64,000 nucleotides of DNA from an uncultured Paraburkholderia sp. (GTDB lineage: Bacteria > Pseudomonadota > Gammaproteobacteria > Burkholderiales > Burkholderiaceae): NCBI GenBank assembly GCA_940746715.1, contig CALNWN010000001.1:1-64000 (forward strand), written 5' to 3'. The notes below the pieces were generated by a model. That model was not told the DNA's origin, did not search any database, and saw only the letters and a list, made by a program, of their open reading frames with translations. Below, piece after piece: positions 50,481 through 60,402 of the stretch (its first letter is position 1; every line of letters begins with the position of its first letter). Made by a program: the position numbers and the translations under genes.

Positions 50481-50812
50481 GGGTGGTCGGATGAGATGGT
50501 GGGGAAAACGTTACGTTAGCGCGTTCGGGGATTTTTCGCTCCGCGGCGCCGCACGGCAGTGGACCGTGCATGGAAACCGCGCGCACGGCGCTTCTGTGAC
50601 GTTGCAGGGTGCCGGCCGAACGACTGGAAAAACCGGCTGGCGCCCTCGCCAGGCGCCGTTGACAGCGCGCCTGCCGCGGCCCGGAACGCAGCGTGCGCCA
50701 GGGTACGCCCGGGAATTGCCGCTGGTGAATTCTGCGTAATATTGTTAATAAATGCGGAGGACGGCCGCGCGCCGCCTCCCCCTGAGAGCACTTTACCGCA
50801 GCGAGCGTCGCC
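50481..50812. other. Gap between GST and the chimeric region
   Basis: No gene recognised; reading frames are Arg/Pro-rich shadows. The last 100 bases contain an AT-richer patch (around 50735-50760) that could hold the promoter of the following gene. Confidence 0.45.
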
Positions 50813-51575
50813 ATGAGTGATGTACGCCACCACCTGAGCCCGCGGGACCGTCTGGAGCTGTTGTGTTGGCTCACATGCGGCAGCCTCGGCGCCTACTATC
50901 TCAACGAGGACTGGCCCGACGCGGCGTTCCACGTGCAGGCCGCCCACAAATGGCTCGACCGCCGCGCGCGAAGCCGACTGGCTCTCCATTGCGAAGTTGT
51001 CGGCGACCGCGCTCGAAATCGCGCGCCGGCATGCGCGTTTCGTCGACACCGACTGGGCGCGGGACGCCGTCGAGGAAATTCTCGATACCGACGAACTCGA
51101 TCCGGACGCGCGGCTGGTCCGGCAGGTTCTGGCCGACTGCGAAAAAGCGTTGGCGGACCGGCGCACGGCGGCCGGCCGCGTGCTGCTGCAAGCGCTGCAG
51201 CAATCGTTCGACCGCATCGAACTCACCGTGCGCAGCCTGCAGGAGAAAACGCATCGCAACCGGCTGCGAATCAACGCTCCCCCCACTTTTACGAGCCGCT
51301 GGCTGATGCCGCGCCTCGGCCGGCTGCGTGACGCGCATCCGCACCTCGAGCTGAGCCTGTCCACGCGCATCGACGACCAGCTCGCGGAATCCGGCGCGCT
51401 CGACTGCGCGATCCGCTTCGGCAATGGCGAATGGGAAGGTTTCGACAATCGTCTGTTGATGAACGAGCGCCACGTGGCCGTCTGCGCGCCGGCGCTGCTC
51501 GCGCGCCAGGCCGGCCGCGCGACGATCGATCTCAACGAGTTCACGCTGCTGCACGTGCTGGCCAACGCGGACCAG
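50813..51575 (+). pseudogene. Hypothetical protein joined to a LysR effector-binding domain
   Basis: ATG at 50813 starts a soluble helical protein (RHHLSPRDRLELLCWLTCGS, YYLNEDWPDAAFHVQAAHKW). A frameshift near 50970 continues it as LSIAKLSATALEIARRHARF and DAVEEILDTDELDPDARLV. From about 51180 the sequence is that of a GcvA-like LysR protein without its HTH: QSFDRIELTVRSLQEKTH, LRINAPPTFTSRWLMPRLG, LDCAIRFGNGEWEGFDNRLL. The LysR part ends in LNEFTLLHVLANADQR near 51575, where an MFS fragment on the other strand begins. The first protein's family is unknown. Confidence 0.7.
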
Positions 51576-51857
51576 CGCTGCGAGGAACAGCGCGATGATC
51601 AGCACCGACGCCTTCGAGTAACGGTCGCCGAGAAAGCCGCCGCCGATTCCGCCGATAGGCCGCATCCACAGCTTCAGCGTGGTAATCGTGCCGGCCATCG
51701 CGACCGTCAGGCCGATATCGCCTTCGTGCAGATAGGCGGAAAAGCTGTAGGTCGCTCAGAACACCTAATAGCCGCAAAACACGATGGCCGCCACGAGCCC
51801 TGCGTCCGCGGCTGGCTCGAGGAAGCGGCCGTTCACATAGTTCCGCTCGAATCGCAT
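51576..51857 (-). pseudogene. Chimera: dehydrogenase-like start joined to an MFS transporter fragment with two nonsense codons
   Basis: ATG 51857 behind AAGGAG opens RFERNYVNGRFLEPAADA, which looks like the first residues of an aldehyde dehydrogenase, then becomes a transporter segment (GLVAAIVFCGY). Two stops follow in frame, TAG at 51767-51765 and TGA at 51758-51756, both where Trp is expected. Next come ATYSFSAYLHEGDIGLTVAM, TLKLWMRPIGGIGGGFLGDR and YSKASVLIIALFLAALV. The transporter is cut at about 51576 against the LysR fragment. Confidence 0.65.
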
Positions 51858-52126
51858 GTTCGTCTCCTTCGTTTTTCTGCTTGCGGAAAACGCATGGCCG
51901 GACGTTTCCGGGTGCATGCAAAAGTGCATGGACGGAATTTTTGTCGCACTGATTGCCCGCCACAAGCGAATAATTCGCGGGACAAACATTCGAAAAAATC
52001 ACGTTTATCCAGGGATGTGCCTCATACGCGAGCCTCATCTCGAATAGCAGAATCCGGGCTTCGCCAAACAAACAGCGGCCTCGCCGAGCCCAGGCAAGAC
52101 CGCTCATGCCCCGTCTGGAGCTCACG

Positions 52127-53301
52127 ATGAAGAAAAAGACCTTGCCCGCCACCGCGACCCTCACCGCCTTTGCAACGCTTGCAGCGCTCGCCTCGCTAGC
52201 CGCGCCCGGCGCATACGCGCAAAGCTGCGTCACGCTCTACGGCGTGCTCGACGAGGGACTCGACTACACGAACAACGCCGGGCGCGGCGCAGTGTGGGAA
52301 ATGGCCAGCGGGTACGCGCAGGGCAGCCGCTGGGGCCTGAAAGGTCTGAGGATCTGGGCGGCGGCACGAAAGCCGTGTTCCAGCTGGAAAACGGCTTCGA
52401 CGTGAACTCCGGTCGGCTCGGCCAAGGCGGCCGCATGTTCGGCCGCCAGGCCTACGTGGGTCTGAGAGACAGCCGTTTCGGCACACTGACGTTCGGACGT
52501 CAGTACGATTCGGTGGTGGACTACCTCGCGCAGACCACCGCCAACGGCAACTGGGCCGGCTATCTGTTCGCGCATCCGTACGACAACAACAACACCGACA
52601 ACTCGTTCCGACTCGGCAACAGCGTCAAATACGCGAGCCCGAACTTCGCGGGCCTGCAGTTCGGGGGCGTGTACAGCTTCAGCAACGACACGAACTTCGC
52701 GAATAACCGCGCCTATAGCTTCGGCGCGCAGTACGCGAGCGGCGGCCTCCTGATTGCAGCCGCCTATCTGCACGCTAATAATCTGGGCACGGGTGCGACC
52801 GGCGCGATAACGGCGAACGATGCAAGCTTCATCGCCGCACGCATGCGCGTGTTCGGCGGCATCAACTACACGTTCGGCTCGGCAACCGCCGGTTTCGCTT
52901 ATACGAACGCCAGCTACAGGAGTCCGACCGGCAATGGCTATATCGGCGTTCCGCTCGCGGCGGCGGGCACGACGTTGAACACGCTCAAGTACCAGAACTT
53001 CGAGCTGAACGGCAAATACCAGTTCACGCCCGCGTTCTTCGTCGGCGCGCAGTACGTGTACACCCTGGAGAATTACGACGCATCCTCGGGCAGCGTGAAG
53101 CCCAGGGTTCATTCGGTCGGGCTGATGGCGGACTACAACCTGTCCAAGCGCACGGACGTCTACGTGCAGGGCGAGTATCAGAAGGTCACGGGAGACTCGA
53201 CCCATTCGATTCTCGACAATGCGTTCATTCCGGGCGTGCAGGCGCCTTCGTCGACGGGGACGCAGGTCGCCGCGCGCGTGGCGTTGCGCCACAGGTTCTA
53301 G
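52127..53301 (+). pseudogene. Outer-membrane porin (general Gram-negative type), one frameshift
   Basis: ATG at 52127; signal peptide LTAFATLAALASLAAPGAYA with AYA cleavage. The mature start SCVTLYGVLDEGLDYTNN is typical of Burkholderia porins. The frame breaks near 52346 after SRWGLKG, where one base is missing before EDLGGGTKAVFQLENGF. The rest is clean: FGRQAYVGLRDSRFGTLTFG (strand pair before loop 3), a series of amphipathic strands, and the C-terminal aromatic ALRHRF needed for assembly. Joined length about 391. Only one lesion, so a sequencing error is possible here. Confidence 0.85.
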
Positions 53302-53424
53302 GCACGGCGCGGACTTATTCTGCTTTCGGCGCGCGGCCCTTCACGAGCCGCGCGCTGCAAAGGATCAAAGGCGCGATGAGCGCGCCCGGAGGAACCTGCC
53401 GATCCGCAAGCGGCAACGCAGAGA

Positions 53425-54025
53425 TCAGGCCGACGCGGTCTTCTTCACGAACGCGCTCACGACGGCTTCGAGTTCCTTGGTAATGGACGTCATCACGCCT
53501 GCCACGACAGCGAACTCGCGGCCCGTCACATTCGTGCGGCTCGCCACGATCTGACCGTTGAAGGACACGATATGCGCTTCCTTTGCGATCGACTTGATGC
53601 GGTTGATCAGTTGCTGCTGTTCCTTCTTCTGCACGCGCGCAATTCGCCGGCTTTTCTGCTCGTAGACCGCTGTCACGCTATGCAGGTCGCTCAGCAACGG
53701 ATCGGCTGAAGCGATCAGCGCATGCACGGCGTCCTCGGCTCGGGCCGAGTCGCGCGCAATCGCGTCGAGCGCCGCCGACGCCCGGGCGATGAAATCGGCG
53801 ATTTTCTTCGTGACTGTCTGCGAAGGTACGCAAGGTATCCTGAGCGATTGCGAGTGCGCCGTCGCTGTGGCGCAGCGCGAGCATCGCCTTCAAAACGATG
53901 CGCTGCGAAAGCATGCGTTGACGCCCGGCCATGTTGATCAACGAGCTCAATACTTCGTTGGACACGCCGTCCGCTTCCACTGCATCGGACTTCGTCGTCT
54001 GAAACCATTCTATTGTTGTGAGCAT
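53425..54025 (-). pseudogene. PilJ-N/NarX-type helical sensor domain protein, frameshifted
   Basis: ATG 54025. It contains the hallmark SLINMAGRQRMLSQRIVLKA of the type IV pili methyl-accepting chemotaxis N-terminal domain, also found in nitrate/nitrite sensors. After TLRTFADSH the frame shifts near 53808, then continues KIADFIARASAALDAIARDS and a long helix KSRRIARVQKKEQQQLINRI to the stop at 53425. Joined length about 200; no membrane helix, so a soluble sensor is likely. It follows the NarK-like gene by 121 bases in the same direction, suggesting a role in nitrate response. Confidence 0.7.
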
Positions 54026-54056
54026 AGCTACTTCTGAAGACCCAATCGGCGGGGCT

Positions 54057-54088
54057 GTGCCGGCACGCTTGTCGTTGCGTGCCGGCAC
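54057..54088. promoter_or_regulatory. 12-bp perfect stem-loop between narK-like and PilJ-N genes
   Basis: Bases 54057-54068 pair exactly with 54077-54088 over an 8-base loop. There is no T run, so it is more likely an mRNA stability or partial attenuation element between the two genes than a full terminator. Confidence 0.5.
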
Positions 54089-54146
54089 GGCCGTCGATGC
54101 ACTGCGTTATTGCCTCGCCGTCAGCATGGCATAGGGGCGCGTTGCG

Positions 54147-55514
54147 TCATTCGGTTGCATGAGCGTGCAAAGCGGCCGATTGCATCGACCACGCCATCCA
54201 CGGCCGACGCAGCGCGACGATTGCGAGGAACGCGCAGGCAGCGAGCGCACCGAAAGTCGCAAAGCCCATCTGATACGACCCGGTGCTTTCCTTCGCGATG
54301 CCCATCACGACCGGCAGATAAAAGCCGCCGATCCCACCCGCAGCACCGACGATGCCCGACATCAAGCCGGTACGGCCCGCCCAGCGATGCGGCACGAGCT
54401 GGAACGTCGCGCCATTGCCGAGCCCGAACGCCACATAGAGGCACACCAGCAGCGCAATGCCGCCAGCGAGCGTCGGCATGAGCGCGGCGAAGACGAAATC
54501 GGAGAGCGAGATCGTTGCGAGCAGCACGGTAAGTGCGCGCACGCCGGATACCTTATCGGCGATCAAGCCGCCGAGCGGCCGCACCAGCGCGCCGGTTGCG
54601 GCAAGCAGCGCCATGAAAAGGCCCGCGTCGATTTTAGAAAGCTGATAGAGATTGGTGAGCAGCAGCGAAACATACGAGGACATGCCGACGAAACCGCCGA
54701 ACGTGATGCTATAGACGAGCATGATGACCCACGTATCGCGCTCCGCCAGCACCGCGCGATAGCGCTTGGGCAGCACCGCAATCGCGAGCAGCGCGCCGAT
54801 CACGGGCAACAGCAGCACGCCAGTCTTGCCCGCGCCGAAAATGCCCGCTTCGACGAGCAGCACGAGCACGATCAGACCGACGAGCGTGACCACGAAGCTG
54901 CCGAACGCGCGCAGCACGCTGCCCGTTTTCACGCCCGAGTCGTTGGCCCAGAAATACAGCGTGATCGCAGCGATCGCGAGCAACGGCAGTGCGCCGCCCG
55001 TCGCCACCTGCCAGCCGTAGTGTGTGGCGAGTTGCGGGAACAGGAAGCCGTCCAGCACCGCGCCGATGTTACCCGCGGCGGCAAGGCCCAGCACGAGGCC
55101 CTGCACTTTCGGCGGATAGTTGCTGCCGGCCATCGGCAAGGCGACCGCGAAGCTTGCCCCGCCGCCGACGCCCAGAAACACGCCGAGCACCAGCAGCGTG
55201 TACGACGGCACGAACGGCAGCACCGGTAGCACGATGGTCGGCACCGCCGAGAGCAGCACGCCGAGCAGCGCGATGCGCTTCCCATGGGCCGACTGATAGA
55301 GGTTGCCGAGCGTCACGCGGAGAATCGCCGCCGAGAGAACCGGCACGGCGACGAGCAGGCCCTGCTGCGCGGGCGTCATGGAAATGCTTTTGCTGATGAA
55401 CGGCGCAAGCGGGCCGTACGGCACCCACACGGTAAAGCCGGTGTCGAAATAGAGGAAACACGCCACCAACGCGCGCCAGTCGCCGCTCTTAAGCGAGCTC
55501 ATCACGTTTTTCAT
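54147..55514 (-). CDS. MFS nitrate/nitrite porter (NarK/NasA-like)
   Basis: Intact, 455 residues, ATG at 55514. Twelve helices. The two Gly-rich signature segments of the nitrate/nitrite porter family are present in helices 5 and 11: VLGLAAAGNIGAVLDGFL and GLMSGIVGAAGGIGGFYL. Conserved Arg residues expected to bind the anion lie in ILRVTLGNL and GALVRPLGG. The neighbours (PilJ-N sensor, uroporphyrinogen methyltransferase for sirohaem) suggest assimilation. No nitrate or nitrite reductase is present in the window; the 1-kb gap upstream may mark their loss. Confidence 0.85.
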   Translation of the reverse strand: MKNVMSSLKSGDWRALVACFLYFDTGFTVWVPYGPLAPFISKSISMTPAQQGLLVAVPVLSAAILRVTLGNLYQSAHGKRIALLGVLLSAVPTIVLPVLPFVPSYTLLVLGVFLGVGGGASFAVALPMAGSNYPPKVQGLVLGLAAAGNIGAVLDGFLFPQLATHYGWQVATGGALPLLAIAAITLYFWANDSGVKTGSVLRAFGSFVVTLVGLIVLVLLVEAGIFGAGKTGVLLLPVIGALLAIAVLPKRYRAVLAERDTWVIMLVYSITFGGFVGMSSYVSLLLTNLYQLSKIDAGLFMALLAATGALVRPLGGLIADKVSGVRALTVLLATISLSDFVFAALMPTLAGGIALLVCLYVAFGLGNGATFQLVPHRWAGRTGLMSGIVGAAGGIGGFYLPVVMGIAKESTGSYQMGFATFGALAACAFLAIVALRRPWMAWSMQSAALHAHATE

Positions 55515-55850
55515 CAGACATCCTCATTAAACTGTTTTTCGATCGACCGGCTCACCGCATGCCGCGTGGCACACCGGAACGATCACTATGTTTGACCCCG
55601 CGCTGTCAATGCAACGTCTATGCCACGCGGGCCGATATTGATGCCGAACTGCGTGCTCCTGAAGCCTGAAACCGTTGATGCATGCGGCAAGCGAAGAATA
55701 TTTCCGCATCGCTTTTATACGTCCAGATATTTCGGAAACCGAAACGATTTTTCACTTTATGCCCTTGCACCGACGGCGCGAACCGCGAGGTCGCAGGACA
55801 GCGTCTCGGGCGTCGCCTCCGCCGCCTCGCAAAGCGGCGCGGAAAACGAA

Positions 55851-55898
55851 AACGGCGTCCCACGGACTCAGTCGCTGACTGAATCCGGGGACGCCGTT
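55851..55898 (+). promoter_or_regulatory. Long hairpin, possible leader or terminator element
   Basis: Outer arms AACGGCGTCCC (55851-55861) and GGGACGCCGTT (55888-55898), inner arms GGACTCAGTC and GACTGAATCC with one mismatch, 3-base loop. The outer stem equals that of 56416-56454. Confidence 0.5.
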
Positions 55899-56415
55899 GT
55901 CCTTAACCTGGTGTTACAGCAAGCGCTTTGTGTGCGCTCGCGGCGGATCGCCGTTGATCCGATGGCGGGGTTAAACGCAAAGGCCATGCCAACTACGCTT
56001 CCTACGCCTGTGAGCCCGGCGGCGCGGGACTTCGCGCGCAAACGCGCGCGATTACGTCCGGCAAGTTGCGCGACGCATTTCGATGCAGCCCGGCACAGCG
56101 ATGGTGCGACGCAGCACTTCGCCCGTGCCAAAAGCGGGCGCGCGCCGCGCGGCCTGCTTCTTCTCATGCGGCAAGCGGTGGCAGCGCGATACGCGCGCGA
56201 AGCCTGCCGGCACGCGCGGCCAGCGCCTGCTGAGCGTCCCTGCAGCGCCCGCTCGTCATTCACTGCAATCGCTTGGCCTGGTCTTTGCGTAAGCATGGCG
56301 CGCATAGAGTCGCCGCTCCATGCAACGCAGCACGAGCGGCGACCGAACCGCCGTGCGAGACGCTAAGCAGCGCCTCGCAGCGCCTCGAACACCCGGTACT
56401 AGAGCAACATCGGAC

Positions 56416-56461
56416 AACGGCGTCCCCTCGTGATTATCGCGAGCGGACGCCGTTTTTGTTT
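56416..56461 (+). terminator. Terminator-like hairpin before the cobA-type gene
   Basis: AACGGCGTCC (56416-56425) pairs with GGACGCCGTT (56445-56454), with a CTCG/CGAG inner stem and a run of T interrupted by one G. It ends 57 bases before the ATG at 56518, so it may be a leader attenuator or the end of a lost upstream unit. Confidence 0.7.
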
Positions 56462-56517
56462 GCGCGCCGGCGGCCCGGCAAGGCGTCGGCCAAACCGAAG
56501 ATAAAAGGACAATCGCT

Positions 56518-57300
56518 ATGAACACGAACTCCGGCAAGGTCACTTTACTGAGCGCTGGCCCGGGCGAACTCGACCTGCTCACGCTGCGCGCCGCGAAAGC
56601 GCTCGCTGTCGCGGACGTCGTGCTGCTCGACGACCTGGCCAACCCCGAGATCGTGAGCCTCGCTCCGCAAGCGCGCGTGATTCGTGTCGGCAAACGCGGC
56701 AGCTGCCGCTCGACCCCGCAGGCTTTTATCGAGCGCCTGATGCGCCGTTACGCGCAGAAAGGGCTGCACGTGGTGCGCGTGAAAGGCGGCGAAGCGCTGC
56801 TCTTCGGCCGCGCCGGTGAAGAGCTCGCGAGCTTGCGCGAAGCCGGCATTGCGGTGGAGATCGTCAACGGCATTTCGTCAGGCTGTGCGGCTGCGGCGGG
56901 CCTCGGCATTTCGCTCACGCATCGCCGTCATTGTCATGGCGTGACCTTCGTCACCGCGCATACCCGGGATCACGGCGAACCCGACTGGGCCGCGCTCGCG
57001 GCGACGCGCACTACACTCGCCATCTATATGGGGATGCGGCGTATCGGCAGCCTCGCCGCCGCGTTGCTCGAAAGCCTGCCTAGCGATACCCTGCCGCGGT
57101 CGTGCAATGGGCCGGCAGCGTCAACGAGCGGCGCCTGCTCACGCGTCTCGAGCGTCTCGCGGCCGATGCCGACGACGCCCGCCGGCTTCGGCAGTCCCGC
57201 CGTGATTCTGGTGGGCGATGCGATCGGCGAAAGCGTGCAAGCGCTGTGGGCGCAAGACGCGGCCTCGTGCGACGGCGCGGCGTCCGCGCGTGCTGCCTGA
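56518..57300 (+). pseudogene. cobA: Uroporphyrinogen-III C-methyltransferase, frameshifted
   Basis: SAM-dependent methylase that makes precorrin-2 for sirohaem or cobalamin. ATG 56518. Motifs: KVTLLSAGPGELDLLTLRAA, DVVLLDDLANPEIV, VVRVKGGEALLFGRAGEEL and EIVNGISSGCAAAAGLGI. The frame shifts near 57092 (before VVQWAGSVNERRLLTRLERL) and returns near 57178 (GFGSPAVILVGDAIGESV) to the stop at 57298. Joined length about 260. In nitrate-assimilation clusters this enzyme supplies sirohaem to nitrite reductase, consistent with the NarK-like neighbour. Confidence 0.85.
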
Positions 57301-57388
57301 AACGCCGTGACGGCATGGAAACCGTAGAAAGCAGGTAAAGCAGGAGAAGCGCAGCCCCATATCAACCCCAGCCGCGTCAGCGCGCAGC

Positions 57389-58267
57389 CTAATCGCCGAA
57401 GCCGAGTTCCGCTTCGACGCTCTGCCCGACGCGCAGCCACGCGCCTGCCCCGCTCGTCACCAGTGCATTGTTGCCGAACGTGATCGCGCCGTCTCGCTGC
57501 GGGTTCGCGCGATAGATGCTCATCGTGTCGGTCGGTTCGTTCGGCCATTCGGGGTCGCGCTCGCCCTTCGCCTGGTCGATGGTCGGCATCGGGCAGCGCG
57601 CACAGCTTGACGAGGCGCAGCTCGACGCGCGGCTCGGACGCCTGCGCGCCGTCGATGCCGAGCGTTTCGACGTAGTCTTCTTCATAGGCGTCGAGCCCGT
57701 TCAGCACGATGTTCGGGCGGAACCGGTCGATCGGAATGGACGGCGGCCCTTCGCGTTCAGGCGCGTGTTGAGATCGTCGAGCGAAGCCTGTCCGATCACG
57801 AGCAGCGGAAAGCCGTCCGCGAAACAGGTGGTGGCGCCCCCGACGCTCTGTGTGTAAGCCTGATCGACAGTGCGCTCGCGTTCGGGATCGAAACGCAACA
57901 GCCGTACCGGCAGTCCCAGAAACGCCGAAAACCAGGCGGCGCACGCCTCGCCGGTATCGAGCCCGTAGGCCGCGTCGCGCCATACTCTCGTCGCCACTTT
58001 GACCGGTTCGCCGAGCTGCGCGGCATCGAGCGGCGTGCGCAGCTCGCTCATGCCGGGCGCGCGGATCACCAGTTCGTGCGCCCCGATCTCCACCTTGATC
58101 AATGCCATCCGCGGATGCGCGCGCTGCGTGAGCATCTCGCCGTTCGAGTCGACGGCCATCCAGTAACGATCGTGTTCGAGCCCGGTGGCCAATAGCCGCG
58201 CCTCGTTCAGCGCGATGCCCGCGCAGGATTTGATCGGATAAACGAAAAGCTCGCTGATGGTCGGCAT
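57389..58267 (-). pseudogene. MOSC-domain protein (YcbX-like), two frameshifts
   Basis: ATG 58267 starts PTISELFVYPIKSCAGIALN, the N-terminal beta-barrel (MOSC_N), with GLEHDRYWMAVDSNGEMLTQ. The MOSC domain follows: CFADGFPLLVIGQASLDDLN. A frameshift near 57742 interrupts it before DRFRPNIVLNGLDAYEEDYV, and another near 57600 separates RVELRLVKLCA from CPMPTIDQ, which contains the conserved Cys expected to bind molybdenum cofactor. Joined length about 292. Probably reduces N-hydroxylated compounds with Moco. Confidence 0.82.
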
Positions 58268-58504
58268 GATGTGGGGTCGCAGGGTTCTTAAGTGATAGAG
58301 GTGGATTGTAAATCGGCAGGCGCGGCGCTTCCCACTGCCCATGCTCGCACGGTCCGCGCAACCCCTGACAACCCCTCCCAAGCCCGGCCGTTTCGTCCGG
58401 CCGCGCTTGGACGTAAAATTCCAAGGATTGGCACCGGCATCGCGAATGCCGTTGTAGAAGCTTTCCCCACGCTTTCCTACCATGAACCAGACAGGAAACT
58501 GATT

Positions 58505-58909
58505 ATGCTGAGCAAACCCGTGTTGACCGTTGCGGAAACGACCCGCATTCTCGAAGCCGCCCGAGCGGAAGCCGAGAAGAACAAGTGGGCCGTCGCGATC
58601 GTCGTGGTCGATGACGGCGGGCACCCGCTCGGCATGCTGCGGCTCGACGGCAGCGCGCCTTCGAGCGCCTACATCGCGACCGAAAAAGCCCGCACTTCGG
58701 CGATCGGCCGCCGCGAAACCAAGGTATACGAGGACATGATCAACAATGGCCGCACCGCGTTCCTCAGCGCGCCGCTCTCGGGTACGCTCGAAGGCGGCGT
58801 GCCGGTGATCGCGGAGGGTCAGGTGGTCGGCGCGGTCGGCGTGTCGGGCGTGAAGTCCGACCAGGACGCGCAGATCGCGAAGGCCGGCATTGCCGCGCTC
58901 GGCCTCTGA
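58505..58909 (+). CDS. GlcG/HbpS-family haem-binding-like protein
   Basis: Intact, 134 residues, ATG at 58505. Compact alpha/beta domain with VLTVAETTRILEAARAEAEK, VAIVVVDDGGHPLGMLRLDG and the end VGAVGVSGVKSDQDAQIAKAG typical of GlcG (DUF336). The family is often linked to glycolate/glyoxylate genes; here truncated malate synthase G follows at 59068 in the same direction, which supports that link. No signal peptide, so cytoplasmic. Confidence 0.88.
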   Translation: MLSKPVLTVAETTRILEAARAEAEKNKWAVAIVVVDDGGHPLGMLRLDGSAPSSAYIATEKARTSAIGRRETKVYEDMINNGRTAFLSAPLSGTLEGGVPVIAEGQVVGAVGVSGVKSDQDAQIAKAGIAALGL

Positions 58910-59067
58910 GTTCGCCGTCGCGACGGCCGTTGCACGCGCGTCACGCATGCCGTCGTGATGGCGCGGCCAGTGGACCCGCTTGAGCACCCCGTAAAGTAGC
59001 GTCCCAGTAGTAGCCCCAACGCGGGCCGATACCCACGTCGGCCCCATTCAGACAGATGGAGCAGTCG

Positions 59068-60402
59068 ATGACTCAGATGAACCCGCGCGGCGGACTGCAG
59101 GTCGCCGCCAATCTCGACCAGTTCGTTGAAACGGAAGCCCTTCCCGGCACCGGAATCGACAGCGCCGCATTCTGGTCGGGTTTCGACGCCCTCGTGCACG
59201 AGCTGGCGCCCAAAAACCGTGCGCTCCTCGCCGAGCGCGACCGCCTGCAAACGGAGCTGGACACCTGGCATCGCGCCAATCCGGGGCCGGTGCGCGACCT
59301 GCGCGCCTATCGTGCGTTTCTGGAAGGCATTGGCTATATCGTGCCCGCGCCCGCAAGCGTGAAGGCGACCACCGCGAACGTCGACACGGAAATCGCCGAA
59401 CAGGCCGGCCCGCAGCTGGTGGTGCCGCTGTCGAATCAGCGCTATGCGCTCAATGCGGCGAACGCGCGGTGGGGCAGCCTCTACGACGCGCTGTACGGCA
59501 CCGACGCGATTTCCGACACTGATGGCGCCGAGCGGCAAAAGACCTTCAACCCGGTGCGCGGCGCCGCCGTTATCGCCTATGCACGCAAGTTCCTCGACGA
59601 GGCCGCGCCGCTCGCGAACGGCTCGCATGCGGATGCGACGCGCTACAGCGTGCAGGACGGCAAGCTCGTCGTCGCGCTGAAAAACGGCGCGAGCGAACTC
59701 AAGACGCCCGCGCAGTTCATCGGCTATCAGGGCGAAGCGAGCGCGCCCTCCGCAGTCCTGCTCAAGCATAACGGCCTGCACGTCGAAATCCAGATCGACG
59801 CCAACGACCCGATCGGCAAGACCGACGCCGCGCAGGTGAAGGACGTGGTGGTGGAAGCGGCGGTGAGCACCATCATCGACTGCGAAGATTCCGTTGCGGC
59901 CGTGGATGCAGACGACAAGGTCCAGCTCTATCGCAACTGGCTCGGGCTGATGAACGGCGATCTGACCGAAGAGGTCACGAAAAACGGCAAGACCTTCACG
60001 CGCCGTCTGAACGCGGATCGCGAATACATCGGCGCGGACGGCAAGACGCCCGTCACGCTGCATGGGCGCTCGCTCCTTTTCATCCGCAACGTCGGCCACC
60101 TGATGACCAATCTGGCCGTGCTGAAAGACGGCGCGGAGATTCCCGAAGGTATTCTCGATGCAGTGATCACCACGTTGTGCGCGCTGCACGACCGCAGGAA
60201 CAAGCTCAATTCGCGCACCGGCTCCATTTATATCGTGAAGCCGAAAATGCACGGCCCGGCCGAAGTGGCGTTCGCGAGCGAGCTGTTTGCGCGCGTCGAG
60301 GATCTGCTCCAGTTGCCGCGCAACACGATCAAGATGGGCATCATGGACGAAGAGCGCCGCACGAGCGTGAACCTGCTCGCGTGTATCGCCGAGGCTGCGG
60401 AG
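59068..60402 (+). pseudogene. glcB: Malate synthase G, 3' truncated
   Basis: Condenses glyoxylate with acetyl-CoA to malate. ATG at 59068 (an upstream ATG at 59056 is in frame). A clean frame of 445 codons: [59 protein letters not shown] and the active-site [20 protein letters not shown] with catalytic Glu. Homology stops at EAAER near 60402, where the exopolysaccharide kinase fragment on the other strand begins. About 275 residues are lost, including the catalytic Asp of the C-terminal part, so the enzyme is inactive. Confidence 0.88.

Larger units (their letters stand above)
55515..56517. other. One-kilobase stretch without a gene between the porter and cobA-type genes
   Basis: No coding family recognised on either strand. 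It holds the narK-like promoter region, a long hairpin at 55851-55898, a hairpin with a T run at 56416-56461, and the ribosome site of the methyltransferase (AAAGGACAATCGCT). The two hairpins share the same outer stem. Frames in between are Arg/Ala-rich. Confidence 0.5.

Noticed and set aside
52264..53292. A 342-codon reverse-strand frame across the porin
   Set aside because: Arg/Val/Ala-rich, no family, and the forward strand encodes a clear porin with signal peptide and terminal Phe.
54159..55229. A long forward frame across the nitrate/nitrite porter
   Set aside because: Arg/His/Glu-rich mirror of a transporter gene with clear helices and signature motifs.
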